Shown one piece after another: positions 25,699 through 33,893 of a DNA stretch of 37,121 nucleotides. Within the stretch, counting starts at the first letter, position 1. Each line of letters begins with the position of its first letter. The stretch spans positions 152,595-189,715 of the forward strand of contig CADBZH010000001.1 of NCBI GenBank assembly GCA_902799045.1, in the 5' to 3' direction. The notes under the pieces were generated by a model. It had not been told where the DNA came from. It saw only the letters and a program-made list of their open reading frames with translations, and searched no databases. Source of the stretch: an uncultured Eubacteriales bacterium. Lineage in GTDB: Bacteria > Bacillota > Clostridia > Christensenellales > Aristaeellaceae. The position numbers and the translations under genes were made by a program.

Positions 25699-25726
25699 AC
25701 AGGACATCTGTGAGCGTTTTAACGAC
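25699..25726 (-). promoter_or_regulatory. Bipartite site copy, distal leftward
   Basis: On the minus strand: GTCGTTAAA, 10 bases, ATGTCCTGT, an exact match in both halves to the site at 6187-6214. It points toward the leftward replication operon, whose first start codon is 117 bases beyond. Confidence 0.7.
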
Positions 25727-25742
25727 GTCGATTTGAATTTCT

Positions 25743-25770
25743 GTCGTTAAATGTGCCGCAGATGTCCTGT
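25743..25770 (+). promoter_or_regulatory. Bipartite site copy, rightward
   Basis: On the plus strand: GTCGTTAAA, 10 bases, ATGTCCTGT, again an exact match in both halves. It ends 50 bases before the GTG start of the primase-helicase gene. This is nearly the same distance as the proximal leftward copy has to its gene. Confidence 0.7.
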
Positions 25771-25819
25771 TACATATAGGAAGCGATGGGCTTCCGAATG
25801 TGAGCACGGAGGTGTTACG

Positions 25820-28111
25820 GTGAACCTTACCATTTATACCGCCCGCTGTACGGGCAACAAGGCGAACTGCGTCTACCCGGACAGACGCGAAATCAGTACA
25901 GCTGAAGAGCTGGCTGTGGCTGCGAAGCTCGATCATGTATGTGCCGAGTACAGGAACAACTATCGCAGCCGCGACAATTTCATCCGCTCGGACACCGTCG
26001 TCATGGATTGCGACAACGATCATACGGAAGACCCTACCGGGTGGATCACGCCCCATGCGCTGGATGAGCTCCTGCCGGACACATCCTTCGTGTGGGTTCC
26101 GAGTCGCCATGACATGCTTCAGAAGGATACCTACTCGCCGCGACCGCGTGGGCATGTGTACTTTCCTGTCCAGCCCATTGCAGACGAAGTGGAGTATTCC
26201 AATCTGAAGATCGCTATCCAGGCAGCGTTTCCTTTTTTCGATGACAACGCGCTGGACTCCGCGCGCTTCATTTATGGTGCGGAAGGCGGAGAGGTGTACT
26301 GGCATGAAGGCTGGATCACCATCCGCGACGTCATCGGTGAAGAGGTCACACCGCCGAGCCGTGACATTCCCGGAGACGGCAGCGGAAGGCCCGCCACAGG
26401 GCGTGTCATCGCAGCTGGTACACGCAATAAGACCATGAGCCATTTTGCCGGTCGAGTGTTGAAGCGCTATGGCCTGACTGACCGCGCTCTTCAGATCTTC
26501 CATGAACACGCTCAGAAGTGCGACCCGCCGTTGGAAGACGACGAACTGGAAACCATCTGGAGGAGCGCCGTCAAGTTCTACACCACCAAGGTCATGACCC
26601 GCCCGGACTATGTGCCCCCGGAGCAGTATGAGTCTGATTTTGCGGGCTCACTGAAGCCAGCCGACTACTCCGACATCGGACAGGCCAGGGTGCTGACTGG
26701 AGAATACGGTGAAGAGCTGATCTATACATCGGCCACGGATTACCTGCGTTATGACGGCACCGTGTGGCGCGAGGACAAGCAGCTGGCAGTCGCTGCCGCC
26801 ATCGAGTTCCTGGATCTGCAGCTGGCGGACGCCGGTGATCTGGTGGATGTGACCCGCGAAAAGCTCATCCGCCTGGGCGTTGACGAAGGCACAGTGCGAG
26901 CGGGCGGCAAGACGCTGGAAAAGGCCATCTCCGGGGATGAAATGCTCATCGCCTATTTCGCCCACTTGGGCGCGATCAAGTATTTTGCCTTCGTCATGAA
27001 GCGCCGGGACATGAAGTACATAACATCGGCGCTGAACGTCAGTAAGGCGCTGTTGAACCGGGACATCAACGACATGGACCCGGAGCCCAACCTGCTGAAC
27101 ACGCCGTGCGGCACCTTTGATCTCGCCCGGGGAATAGAAGGTATCCGGGAGCACGCGGCCACAGACCTGATTACAAAGATCACCGAATGTTCCCCCGGGG
27201 CAGATGGTGAACAGATTTGGCAGGATTGCCTGAACCGGATATTCTGCGGCAATCAGGAGCTGATCCGGTATGTCCAGCGCGTGGTGGGCATGGCGGCCAT
27301 CGGCAAGGTCTACCAGGAACACCTCATCATTGCCTATGGCGACGGCGCAAACGGCAAGTCCACATTCTGGAACACCATCGCCCGTGTGCTGGGCAGCTAC
27401 AGCGGCAAGATTTCCGCCGAAGTGCTGACCGTCGGCAACCGGCGCAATGCCAAGCCGGAGATGGCGGAGCTGAAGGGCAAGCGCCTGATCATCGCCTCGG
27501 AGATGGAGGAAGGCATGCGCCTGAACACAGCGATGGTGAAGCAGCTGTGCTCCACCGACGCCATCCAGGCGGAAAAGAAGTATGAGAAGCCTTTCCATTT
27601 CATCCCCACGCACACGCTGGTTCTGTACACCAATCACCTCCCGCGCGTCGGCGCAAATGATGACGGCATCTGGCGCAGGCTGATCGTCATCCCCTTCGAG
27701 GCGAAGATCACCGGCAAGAGCGACATCAAGAACTATGGGGAGTATCTGTTTGATAACGCCGGGCCCGCCATACTGCGCTGGATCATCGAAGGTGCGAAGG
27801 ACGCCATCGCCACAGACTTCAAATGGCCGTTGCCGTCGCAGGTCGAAAACGCCGTCAATGAATACCGTGAGCAGAACGACTGGTTTGCCCAGTTCGTGGA
27901 GGATTGCTGCGAGGTCGGCGAGGATTACCGAGAGTCCGGCGGGCGCGTGTATGACGAATACCGCAACTACTGTGCGCGCTCCGGCGAGTATACGCGCAAT
28001 TCCGCGGATTTCTATGTGGCGCTGGAGAAGGCGGGCTTTAAGCGCAAGCGGACAGCTTCGTCGAGAATGATTGTCGGGCTGAGATTAAAGTCTGATTTTC
28101 TGGAACAATGA
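25820..28111 (+). CDS. Phage primase-helicase (D5-like, superfamily 3)
   Basis: The 763-residue protein probably primes and unwinds DNA at the phage origin. The N-terminal 200 residues look like a primase-type domain (TVVMDCDNDH, RPRGHVYFPV). A middle primase C-terminal-like segment follows. The C-terminal half is a D5-type SF3 helicase: Walker A GDGANGKST (507-515, Lys513), Walker B RLIIASEME, and LYTNHLPRVGANDDGIWRRL with its arginine finger region. I chose the GTG at 25820 because GGAGGTG lies 5 bases upstream and the protein pattern starts there; the frame is open 23 codons further without a signal. It is the first gene of the rightward operon. Confidence 0.9.
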   Translation: MNLTIYTARCTGNKANCVYPDRREISTAEELAVAAKLDHVCAEYRNNYRSRDNFIRSDTVVMDCDNDHTEDPTGWITPHALDELLPDTSFVWVPSRHDMLQKDTYSPRPRGHVYFPVQPIADEVEYSNLKIAIQAAFPFFDDNALDSARFIYGAEGGEVYWHEGWITIRDVIGEEVTPPSRDIPGDGSGRPATGRVIAAGTRNKTMSHFAGRVLKRYGLTDRALQIFHEHAQKCDPPLEDDELETIWRSAVKFYTTKVMTRPDYVPPEQYESDFAGSLKPADYSDIGQARVLTGEYGEELIYTSATDYLRYDGTVWREDKQLAVAAAIEFLDLQLADAGDLVDVTREKLIRLGVDEGTVRAGGKTLEKAISGDEMLIAYFAHLGAIKYFAFVMKRRDMKYITSALNVSKALLNRDINDMDPEPNLLNTPCGTFDLARGIEGIREHAATDLITKITECSPGADGEQIWQDCLNRIFCGNQELIRYVQRVVGMAAIGKVYQEHLIIAYGDGANGKSTFWNTIARVLGSYSGKISAEVLTVGNRRNAKPEMAELKGKRLIIASEMEEGMRLNTAMVKQLCSTDAIQAEKKYEKPFHFIPTHTLVLYTNHLPRVGANDDGIWRRLIVIPFEAKITGKSDIKNYGEYLFDNAGPAILRWIIEGAKDAIATDFKWPLPSQVENAVNEYREQNDWFAQFVEDCCEVGEDYRESGGRVYDEYRNYCARSGEYTRNSADFYVALEKAGFKRKRTASSRMIVGLRLKSDFLEQ

Positions 28112-28209
28112 CACCTCTGTCATCTCTATACTAAAAGTCCTCTATAGGGGAATTTATAGTTAAATAACACCTATAGAGGGATTTTATACAGGAGCTGACA
28201 GAGGTGACA
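28109..28209. repeat. Second nested inverted repeat, after the primase-helicase gene
   Basis: Outer arms TGACACCTCTGTCA (28109-28122) and TGACAGAGGTGACA (28196-28209) pair at 13 of 14 positions. Inner arms CCTCTATAGG (28139-28148) and CCTATAGAGG (28170-28179) pair perfectly. Both pairs share the centre 28159, which is AT-rich (AATTTATAGTTAAATAAC). The arms are not clearly related to those of the first dyad. It could be a replication origin, an operator, or an RNA structure; it begins at the end of the helicase stop codon. Confidence 0.75.
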
Positions 28210-28229
28210 CACCGGGAGGAACACATGGC

Positions 28230-28511
28230 ATGAGAGAACGAGAAATAGAACAGAAGTTCACGCGGGCGGTAAAGCAGCGCGGCGGTCTGGCGCTTAAGTT
28301 CATGTCCCCAGGCTTTGACGGGATGCCCGACCGGCTCGCCCTGCTGCCGGATGGGAAAATGGGCTTTGTGGAAGTAAAGGCCCCGGGCAAGACGCCCCGC
28401 CCTCTGCAACTGCAGCGTCACAGACTGTTGCGGGAGCTGGGCTTCCGCGTGTACGTCCTTGACGATCAGAGACAAATTGGAGGAATCATTGATGATATAC
28501 AGTCCCCATGA
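28230..28511 (+). CDS. VRR-NUC domain nuclease
   Basis: The 93-residue protein is a minimal VRR-NUC nuclease, the phage form of the PD-(D/E)XK fold related to Holliday junction resolvases. It has the family pattern: an N-terminal helix with EREIEQKFTRAVKQRGG, KFMSPGFDGMPDRLALLPDG with the catalytic Asp, GFVEVKAPGK (E-x-K), and a C-terminal QLQRHRLLRELGFRVYVLDD. ATG at 28230 has GGGAGGA 9 bases upstream; an earlier ATG at 28225 is followed by a stop after two codons. It overlaps the helicase gene by 20 bases. Confidence 0.93.
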   Translation: MREREIEQKFTRAVKQRGGLALKFMSPGFDGMPDRLALLPDGKMGFVEVKAPGKTPRPLQLQRHRLLRELGFRVYVLDDQRQIGGIIDDIQSP

Positions 28512-29844
28512 CTTCCAGCGATATGCCATCGACTATATTCTGGAGCACCCCATCGCCGCGGTGTTCCTGGATATGGGCCTTGGCAAGACGAGCATCACGC
28601 TGACGGCGCTGGAGCAATTACTGTTTGACCGGTTCGAGGCACATCGCGTGCTGATCATTGCGCCGCTGCGCGTGGCGAGGGACACATGGCCGGATGAGCT
28701 GAAGAAGTGGGATCACCTGCGTCAGATTCAGATGTCTGTGGTGGTGGGCAGCGCCGAGGAGCGCATGGCTGCCCTAAAGCAAGAAGCCGATCTCTATGTC
28801 ATCAACCGCGAAAACGTGAAGTGGCTGATTGAAGAGAGTGGACAGCGGTTCGACTTCGACACCGTGGTAATCGACGAGCTGTCGAGCTTCAAGAGCTATC
28901 AGGCAAAGCGCTTCCGGGCACTGATGAAAGTGCGCCCGAGGGTCCGCCGCGTGATCGCGCTGACAGGTACGCCCAGCAGCAATGGCCTGATGGATCTGTG
29001 GGCGGAGTTCCGGCTGCTGGACATGGGCCAGCGCCTGGGCAGGTACATTGGCGACTATCGCACCCGGTATTTCACACCGGATAAGCGAAACGGTATGCAG
29101 GTGTTTTCCTACCGTCCCCTGCCCGGGGCAGACAAGGCCATCTACGACCGCATCGGCGACATTACGATTTCCATGCGATCCACCGATCATCTGAAAATGC
29201 CCCCGCTGATGTTCAACACGGTGCGCGTGTCCATGACCCCGGCAGAACAGGATGTGTACGACCAATTGCGACAAGACATGGTGGTTACACTCGGCGACAG
29301 GGAGATTGACGCAGTGAATGCCGCAGCCCTGACGGGGAAGCTGTTGCAGATGGCCAACGGAGCTGTCTACGATGACGATGACGTCGCCACCCACATTCAT
29401 GACCACAAGCTGGAGGCCCTGGAGGATTTGGTAGAGGCGGCGAATGGGAAGCCTGTGCTGGTTGCCTACTGGTTTAAGCATGATCTTGATCGCATCCGGA
29501 TGCATTTCACAGTGCGGGAAATAAAGAGCAGCAGGGACATTGCTGATTGGAATGCGGGAAAAATCCCTGTAGCGGTGATTCATCCTGCTTCCGCCGGGCA
29601 CGGACTCAACCTGCAGGCAGGTGGCTGTACACTGGTGTGGTTCGGGCTTACCTGGAGCCTGGAGCTTTACCAACAGACAAACGCCCGCCTGTGGCGACAG
29701 GGTCAAACGAACACCGTGGTCATCCACCACATTATTACGGGAGGAACCATTGACGAAAGTGTGCTTCAGGCGTTGCGCCAGAAGGAGAAGGTTCAAAACA
29801 GCCTGATCAACGCTGTCAAGGCTCAGCTGGAGGTGAAGGGATGA
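28492..29844 (+). CDS. Phage SNF2-like DEAD-box helicase
   Basis: The 450-residue superfamily 2 helicase is of the kind paired with VRR-NUC in phages. Motif I is DMGLGKT (27-33), motif II is DELS (128-131), motif III is LTGTPSSNG, and the C-terminal domain has HPASAGHGLNLQ and TNARLWRQGQ (motifs V and VI). It probably remodels forks or junctions with the neighbouring nuclease. The start at 28492 has GGAGG 8 bases upstream, within the end of the nuclease gene. Confidence 0.92.
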   Translation: MIYSPHDFQRYAIDYILEHPIAAVFLDMGLGKTSITLTALEQLLFDRFEAHRVLIIAPLRVARDTWPDELKKWDHLRQIQMSVVVGSAEERMAALKQEADLYVINRENVKWLIEESGQRFDFDTVVIDELSSFKSYQAKRFRALMKVRPRVRRVIALTGTPSSNGLMDLWAEFRLLDMGQRLGRYIGDYRTRYFTPDKRNGMQVFSYRPLPGADKAIYDRIGDITISMRSTDHLKMPPLMFNTVRVSMTPAEQDVYDQLRQDMVVTLGDREIDAVNAAALTGKLLQMANGAVYDDDDVATHIHDHKLEALEDLVEAANGKPVLVAYWFKHDLDRIRMHFTVREIKSSRDIADWNAGKIPVAVIHPASAGHGLNLQAGGCTLVWFGLTWSLELYQQTNARLWRQGQTNTVVIHHIITGGTIDESVLQALRQKEKVQNSLINAVKAQLEVKG

Positions 29845-30056
29845 ATGAGTACAAAGCCCTGGCCAACGCCATCATTGAGCAGGCCGCCAAGGATTTCAGA
29901 GCTGCCCGCAAAAGGCTGGCAAGGGATCCACACAACCAGAGCGCGCAGAAGACTGTCCGGGACGTTGACGGGTTCTTCCATTCGGACTGGTTCAGGGTAC
30001 TGACCACTCTGGAGGGCAAGCAGCTATTTAAAATGTTGAAGGAGGAATCGGAGTAA
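29841..30056 (+). CDS. Small phage protein, unknown function
   Basis: The 71-residue basic helical protein begins MNEYKALANAIIEQAAKDF and carries DVDGFFHSDWFRVLT, a pattern seen in short proteins following phage helicases. I know no function. Its start overlaps the helicase stop (ATGA), with GGAGGTG upstream, and its stop overlaps the next start (TAATG). Confidence 0.8.
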   Translation: MNEYKALANAIIEQAAKDFRAARKRLARDPHNQSAQKTVRDVDGFFHSDWFRVLTTLEGKQLFKMLKEESE

Positions 30057-30496
30057 TGACCGCGAAGGAATATCTCGGGCAGGCGTACTGGCTCGATCAG
30101 CGAATTAACAGTAAACTGAACATGGTGATGTCTCTCCGGGAGACGGCCACCAAGACCACCAGCGTCATGCACGACGATGTGGTCAGCCACACCCGCAATG
30201 TACACAGCATGCAGGATGTAATCGTGAAGATCATCGAGATTGAACGGGAACTGGATGACGACATCGACCGACTGATAGATTTGAAGCACGAAATTATCGA
30301 TGTCATCGGTCAGATTTCAGACCCTCCCGCACAGGTCGTCCTGGAATACCGATACGTGTGCTACCGGCAGTGGAAGGATATCGCCGCCGAGCTGGGGATG
30401 CACGTGCGAAATGTGTACCGACTGCACGAGCGCGGGCTCCAAGAGGCGGAAAAGATTTTGAAGAAAAATCCGCCGAAGGACACCATTTGCCAGTAA
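30056..30496 (+). CDS. DUF1492 phage protein with sigma-like HTH
   Basis: The 146-residue protein matches DUF1492. The long helical N-terminal part contains KEYLGQAYWLDQRIN and IIEIERELDDDIDRLIDLK. A C-terminal helix-turn-helix resembles sigma region 4: VVLEYRYVCYRQWKDIAAEL, then HVRNVYRLHERGL. Relatives such as ArpU-type proteins are late-gene regulators of Gram-positive phages, so this may activate late transcription; that is inference from family and position at the end of the early genes. Confidence 0.82.
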   Translation: MTAKEYLGQAYWLDQRINSKLNMVMSLRETATKTTSVMHDDVVSHTRNVHSMQDVIVKIIEIERELDDDIDRLIDLKHEIIDVIGQISDPPAQVVLEYRYVCYRQWKDIAAELGMHVRNVYRLHERGLQEAEKILKKNPPKDTICQ

Positions 30497-30514
30497 ATGT
30501 CAGTTGTCATGCAC

Positions 30515-30544
30515 TTGATGTCACTCGCCCCGATGTGATAGTAT
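30515..30544 (+). promoter_or_regulatory. Promoter upstream of metK
   Basis: TTGATG (30515-30520) lies 18 bases from TAGTAT (30539-30544), with TGA before the -10. It would give a leader of about 75 bases before metK and its AAGGAG site. Confidence 0.55.
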
Positions 30545-30624
30545 ACACTCAACAGAGATACGATGACAGCCTTCGCGGGGCACACCCACGGGGGCATTTT
30601 AATGCGCGAAAAGGAGCGATGCAC

Positions 30625-31671
30625 ATGCTGTTCACCTCGGAGCAGGTGTCCGCCGGACACCCGGACAAGATATGCGACCAGATTTCAGACGCCATCGTGA
30701 CGGACTGCCTGAAGCATGACAGGAACAGCCGCGTGGCGGTGGAAGCCCTTATCAAGGAGAATCATGTGGTCGTCGCCGGGGAGATTACCTCGAAGCACGA
30801 GCCGGACATCCGTCGGCTGGTGCGCGGCGTCCTGATGTTCACCGAGCCTACCGTCTACGATGATCTCGATTTGCAGACCTTCATTACGCAGCAGTCCGCG
30901 GACATCGCCCTTGGTGTGGATAAGAAGGGCGCTGGCGATCAGGGGAGCATGTTTGGCTATGCCACCAGTGAGACCTACCAGATGCTGCCGATTCCCTTCG
31001 TGCTGGCCACCGACGCCATCGAGCGACTGGGGCTGGCCCGTCACACCGCCCTGGGAAAGGACGCCAAGGCGCAGGTCACCTACGATTATCGCAAAAAGCG
31101 CATCGACACTTTCCTGATCAGCGCACAGCACGGCGAGGACGTCGACCCGGAGGACGTGTACTACCTCTGCAGGAACATCATGCTAAAGGTGGCGGACGCC
31201 CACAGACTGAACCGGGATTTCCGTGTGCTGGTGAACCCCACCGGGCGATTCGTGACCGGCGGCTCCTACGCTGACACCGGCGTCACCGGCAGGAAGCTGA
31301 TGTGCGACACATACGGCGGCATGGCCCGCCACGGCGGCGGCGCGTTCTCCGGGAAAGACCCCACCAAGCTCGACCGCTCCGGCGCGTACATGGCGCGGAA
31401 GATTGCAAAGGACATCGTGCGCCAGAACCATGCAGGGAAGTGTGAAGTCCAGCTGGCCTACGCCATTGGTGTGGAAGAGCCGGTGTCCATCAGCGTGAAG
31501 ACATTTGGAACCGGGAAGTATCCGAGGCCGAATCTGGTCAAGTGGATTCGAAAGAACTATGACCTGACGCCCAACGGCATTATCTCCACGCTGGGGCTTC
31601 GTGATGTGGATTACACCCGTACTTCGACCCTTGGACATTTCTGGGATCAGTCGATGCCGTGGGAAGTGTGA
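30625..31671 (+). CDS. metK: Phage-encoded S-adenosylmethionine synthetase
   Basis: The 348-residue enzyme makes S-adenosylmethionine from methionine and ATP. Family signatures are intact: GHPDKICDQISDAI near the N-terminus, the ATP-binding GAGDQGSMFGYA (102-113), and the phosphate-binding loop GGGAFSGKDPTKLDRS (from 237). It is about 40 residues shorter than usual bacterial MetK, as in other phage copies. ATG at 30625 lies 8 bases after AAGGAG; an ATG two codons earlier is too close. It could support SAM demand of methyltransferases, perhaps including PglXI, but no direct link is shown. Confidence 0.94.
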   Translation: MLFTSEQVSAGHPDKICDQISDAIVTDCLKHDRNSRVAVEALIKENHVVVAGEITSKHEPDIRRLVRGVLMFTEPTVYDDLDLQTFITQQSADIALGVDKKGAGDQGSMFGYATSETYQMLPIPFVLATDAIERLGLARHTALGKDAKAQVTYDYRKKRIDTFLISAQHGEDVDPEDVYYLCRNIMLKVADAHRLNRDFRVLVNPTGRFVTGGSYADTGVTGRKLMCDTYGGMARHGGGAFSGKDPTKLDRSGAYMARKIAKDIVRQNHAGKCEVQLAYAIGVEEPVSISVKTFGTGKYPRPNLVKWIRKNYDLTPNGIISTLGLRDVDYTRTSTLGHFWDQSMPWEV

Positions 31672-31812
31672 AACCACTCAAAGAGTTATCATGCCGGTGG
31701 GCACATAACCCGTTGACTTATGGCCCGGAAAGAGGGAATATGGCGCTACCCTGAGCGCGGGGCCGCATGCTGCGGCGAATTTCAAACCGCGCACACGAAG
31801 GAGGCAAGCACC
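31672..31812 (+). other. Structured leader between metK and the next gene
   Basis: The 141-base gap is rich in alternative hairpins: ACTC/GAGT just after metK, GCGCT/AGCGC (near 31752-31767), GCCGCA/TGCGGC (about 31774-31788), and GCGCGG pairing with CCGCGC around the latter. The second and last are mutually exclusive because both use AGCGC, as in attenuators or riboswitches. I do not recognise a known class. It contains CTGAGCG and GAAT, which only superficially resemble a hammerhead core. Confidence 0.35.
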
Positions 31813-32856
31813 ATGACGATTTTGACGAACACCGCTGACCGCAAGGCGCTGGTCAAGGCCATCGCCGAGGAGCTGCACACCGAGGCCCGCTACCTGCGGA
31901 CGCCCACCTACGCCTACGAGATTGGCGACTTCACAGTCGACCGCTACGGCAACATCATCGGCGACGATTTCACTCCGCTGATGGCCTTCCTGCTGCGCAA
32001 CGGCTACATCACCGAGGACGCGGCGGCGGCGCAGGCTGAGGACGCGGACGCGCCCACTGATGAGGAAGTGCTGGTTGAGGAGCCCGCCGCCGAGCCCGTC
32101 GAGAAGGACACCACTGGGGAGCCCGCCGCCGCCGAGGATGCGGACATCGACACCGATTCCGAAGAGCCCACTTCCATGCTGAGCAACATCGACGAGCAGA
32201 CCATCACGATTCCCGCGCCGGACATCACGGTGGAGCAGCTGCGGAACCTGACCTACACCCTCTACTCCCGCCAGTACATCCTGAACCTGATGACCGGCGG
32301 ACAGACCATCGCCATTCCGCTGGAGCTCATCGAGGCGCTGCAGGAGGCGCTGCCCGCCACGCCGGAGGATTTCACAGCGCTGCTGGACAACCACAGGGAG
32401 CTGGGGTTGAAGGGCTTCGATTTCAGAGACGGCCAGTTCAGCCTGACCTTTCCCTTCTACGAGACCGAGCCCACCAAGTGGACGACCTTCGCCGGGCTGC
32501 AGGGACGCATCCTGCTGGCGGCGCGGGAGGCAAAGCGGGTGTTCCCCGAACTCATCCGGCCCGAGGAGGAAGCCGAGAAATACACGGCGCACATCTGGCT
32601 GCAGCGCATGGGCTACAAGGGCCCGGAGATGAAGGAGCAGCGGAACATCCTGCTGAAGCACCTCCATGGCTACTGCGCCTTCTCCAACGGCGCGAAGATG
32701 CAGAACCACAAGGACAAGTACGCCGCCATCCGCCGGGAGCGCCGGGAAGCCGAGCGCGCCGCAGCTGCGGAGCCCATCATCGAGACTCCAGCGCCGGCCA
32801 CAGAGGCCAAGCCCTCTGCGGTCGCGCCCGAGAAGGAGGTGGCCGTCAATGAATGA
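31813..32856 (+). CDS. Phage protein with acidic linker, unknown function
   Basis: The 347-residue protein has an N-terminal part (residues 1-65) with YAYEIGDFTVDRYGN, an acidic alanine-rich linker (about 65-125), a middle domain (QTIAIPLELIEALQEAL, then GLKGFDFRDGQFSLTFPF), and a C-terminal lysine/arginine-rich segment with HGYCAFSNGAKMQNHKDKY. The middle stretch may bind metal or nucleic acid, but I recognise no family. The start at 31813 has GAAGGAGG upstream. It overlaps the following gene by 8 bases. Confidence 0.78.
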   Translation: MTILTNTADRKALVKAIAEELHTEARYLRTPTYAYEIGDFTVDRYGNIIGDDFTPLMAFLLRNGYITEDAAAAQAEDADAPTDEEVLVEEPAAEPVEKDTTGEPAAAEDADIDTDSEEPTSMLSNIDEQTITIPAPDITVEQLRNLTYTLYSRQYILNLMTGGQTIAIPLELIEALQEALPATPEDFTALLDNHRELGLKGFDFRDGQFSLTFPFYETEPTKWTTFAGLQGRILLAAREAKRVFPELIRPEEEAEKYTAHIWLQRMGYKGPEMKEQRNILLKHLHGYCAFSNGAKMQNHKDKYAAIRRERREAERAAAAEPIIETPAPATEAKPSAVAPEKEVAVNE

Positions 32857-33379
32857 GCACATCATGAAGGCCCTCGCCGATTTGAAAGACCGGCAGAAAG
32901 CCGGTGAGTGGATGCCCTGCCCGCGCTGCGGGCGGGACACCATGAAGCCCGACCTGTACACCAACGCCCTGAGCCGCCACGCCAGCGGCATCTACATCTG
33001 TGACGAGTGTGGCACCTCCGAGGCCATGCTGGACTTCATGAACAGCCCGCTGCCCACGGAGATGTGGGCGATGTTCCGTGTTCCCAAGGCGGAATCCGAT
33101 TTGAAAGCGCTGCCCGGCACCGAGGTCTGGAAGCGCATCGCCATAGAGCACGGGCCCATCCTGATTGACCTGTACAAGCGCTGGACGCGGGAAGCGCCCG
33201 GCGCGAGCTTCACCCCCTACCGCTGGGAAGCCTTCAAGAGATGCCCCGGCCTGACGGAGATTTGGGAGCAGCCCTTCCAGGCGAAGTACGATGTGGCGGA
33301 TGGCGAGCTGATCCTGCGGCTGCGGCACACCGAAGAGGGCGTGGAGATCGCCGCCGACCTGCTGGAGCACGGGAAGTGA
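32849..33379 (+). CDS. Small zinc-ribbon phage protein
   Basis: The 176-residue protein has a zinc ribbon near the N-terminus (CPRCGRD ... YICDECGT, residues about 24-56), then a mixed helical part with no recognised domain. Proteins of this kind recur in clostridial phages. The start at 32849 lies after AAGGAGGT and overlaps the stop of the previous gene. Function unknown. Confidence 0.78.
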   Translation: MNEHIMKALADLKDRQKAGEWMPCPRCGRDTMKPDLYTNALSRHASGIYICDECGTSEAMLDFMNSPLPTEMWAMFRVPKAESDLKALPGTEVWKRIAIEHGPILIDLYKRWTREAPGASFTPYRWEAFKRCPGLTEIWEQPFQAKYDVADGELILRLRHTEEGVEIAADLLEHGK

Positions 33380-33395
33380 CGAAGGGGGCCTGTTC

Positions 33396-33695
33396 GTGAA
33401 AAATGTATTCTACCAGCTCTTCGACGAAGATATGACTCGTGTGAGCCTGATGTTCGAGAAGGGCACTCCCTACGAGGCTGCGGTGAACAGGCTGGTGGAC
33501 GAGGAGGAAAAGCTCCTGGCCACACTGAACGCGGAACAGGAGCAGCTGCTCCGGGCGTATTCCAAAGCGGAGTCGGACGTGTTTGACATCGCCCGCCGGG
33601 AGGATTTCGCAGCGGGCATCAAGCTGGGCGCCCGGCTCATGATGGCAATCCTGGATGACACACCGCCGATGGTACACCCGGAGCCAAAGGAATGA
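33396..33695 (+). CDS. DUF6809-like phage protein
   Basis: The 99-residue helical protein begins MKNVFYQLFDEDM and has a coiled-coil-like middle (LVDEEEKLLATLNAEQEQLL) followed by FAAGIKLGARLMM. This matches the DUF6809 pattern as I remember it. Start codon is GTG with GGGGG upstream. It is the last gene of the rightward operon. Confidence 0.75.
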   Translation: MKNVFYQLFDEDMTRVSLMFEKGTPYEAAVNRLVDEEEKLLATLNAEQEQLLRAYSKAESDVFDIARREDFAAGIKLGARLMMAILDDTPPMVHPEPKE

Positions 33696-33718
33696 TTAAA
33701 CACAATCCCCCCTGATTT

Positions 33719-33750
33719 GAAAGCGGTTCAGCCAAGCGCTGGCCGCTTTC
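33719..33750 (+). terminator. Terminator of the rightward operon
   Basis: GAAAGCGG (33719-33726) and CCGCTTTC (33743-33750) form an 8-base-pair stem with inner pairing, followed by the T-rich CCTTTGCCCTTTTGC. Two more perfect dyads follow: ACGTCG/CGACGT (33773-33787) and CGGTCG/CGACCG (33814-33835). The gap 33751-33893 holds no gene I can support. Confidence 0.6.
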
Positions 33751-33893
33751 CCTTTGCCCTTTTGCTTTCCGCACGTCGCCGCGACGTTGCCCCTGTCGCG
33801 GGCTTTTCGCAGCCGGTCGGGTTCTCCCTCGACCGCACGTGGGGCGGGCACGTGAGGCCAACGTGGGCTCGGATTCAAAAGCGCCCGGAAGAC

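Larger units (their letters stand above)
25696..25773. repeat. Nested inverted repeat in the divergent replication control region
   Basis: A perfect 15-base arm GTAACAGGACATCTG (25696-25710) pairs with 25759-25773, and an inner 9-base arm TTTAACGAC (25718-25726) pairs with 25743-25751. Both share one centre at about 25734.5, and the 7 bases between arms are not symmetrical. It is best read as two head-to-head copies of a directional bipartite site. The whole gap 25583-25819 holds no gene. Confidence 0.85.

Noticed and set aside
25628-26509. Minus-strand open frame of 293 codons over the primase gene start and control region
   Set aside because: It opposes a primase-helicase gene with clear motifs, lacks a ribosome binding site, and runs across the regulatory repeats.
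31740-31800. Hammerhead-like CTGAGCG ... GAAT after metK
   Set aside because: Neither the CUGANGA nor the GAAA element is intact, so only the general hairpin layout is similar.
31678-32991. Long minus-strand open frame opposite the gene at 31813-32856
   Set aside because: Antisense shadow rich in Leu/Gly/Arg; the plus-strand gene has a proper ribosome binding site and overlaps the next gene in operon style.
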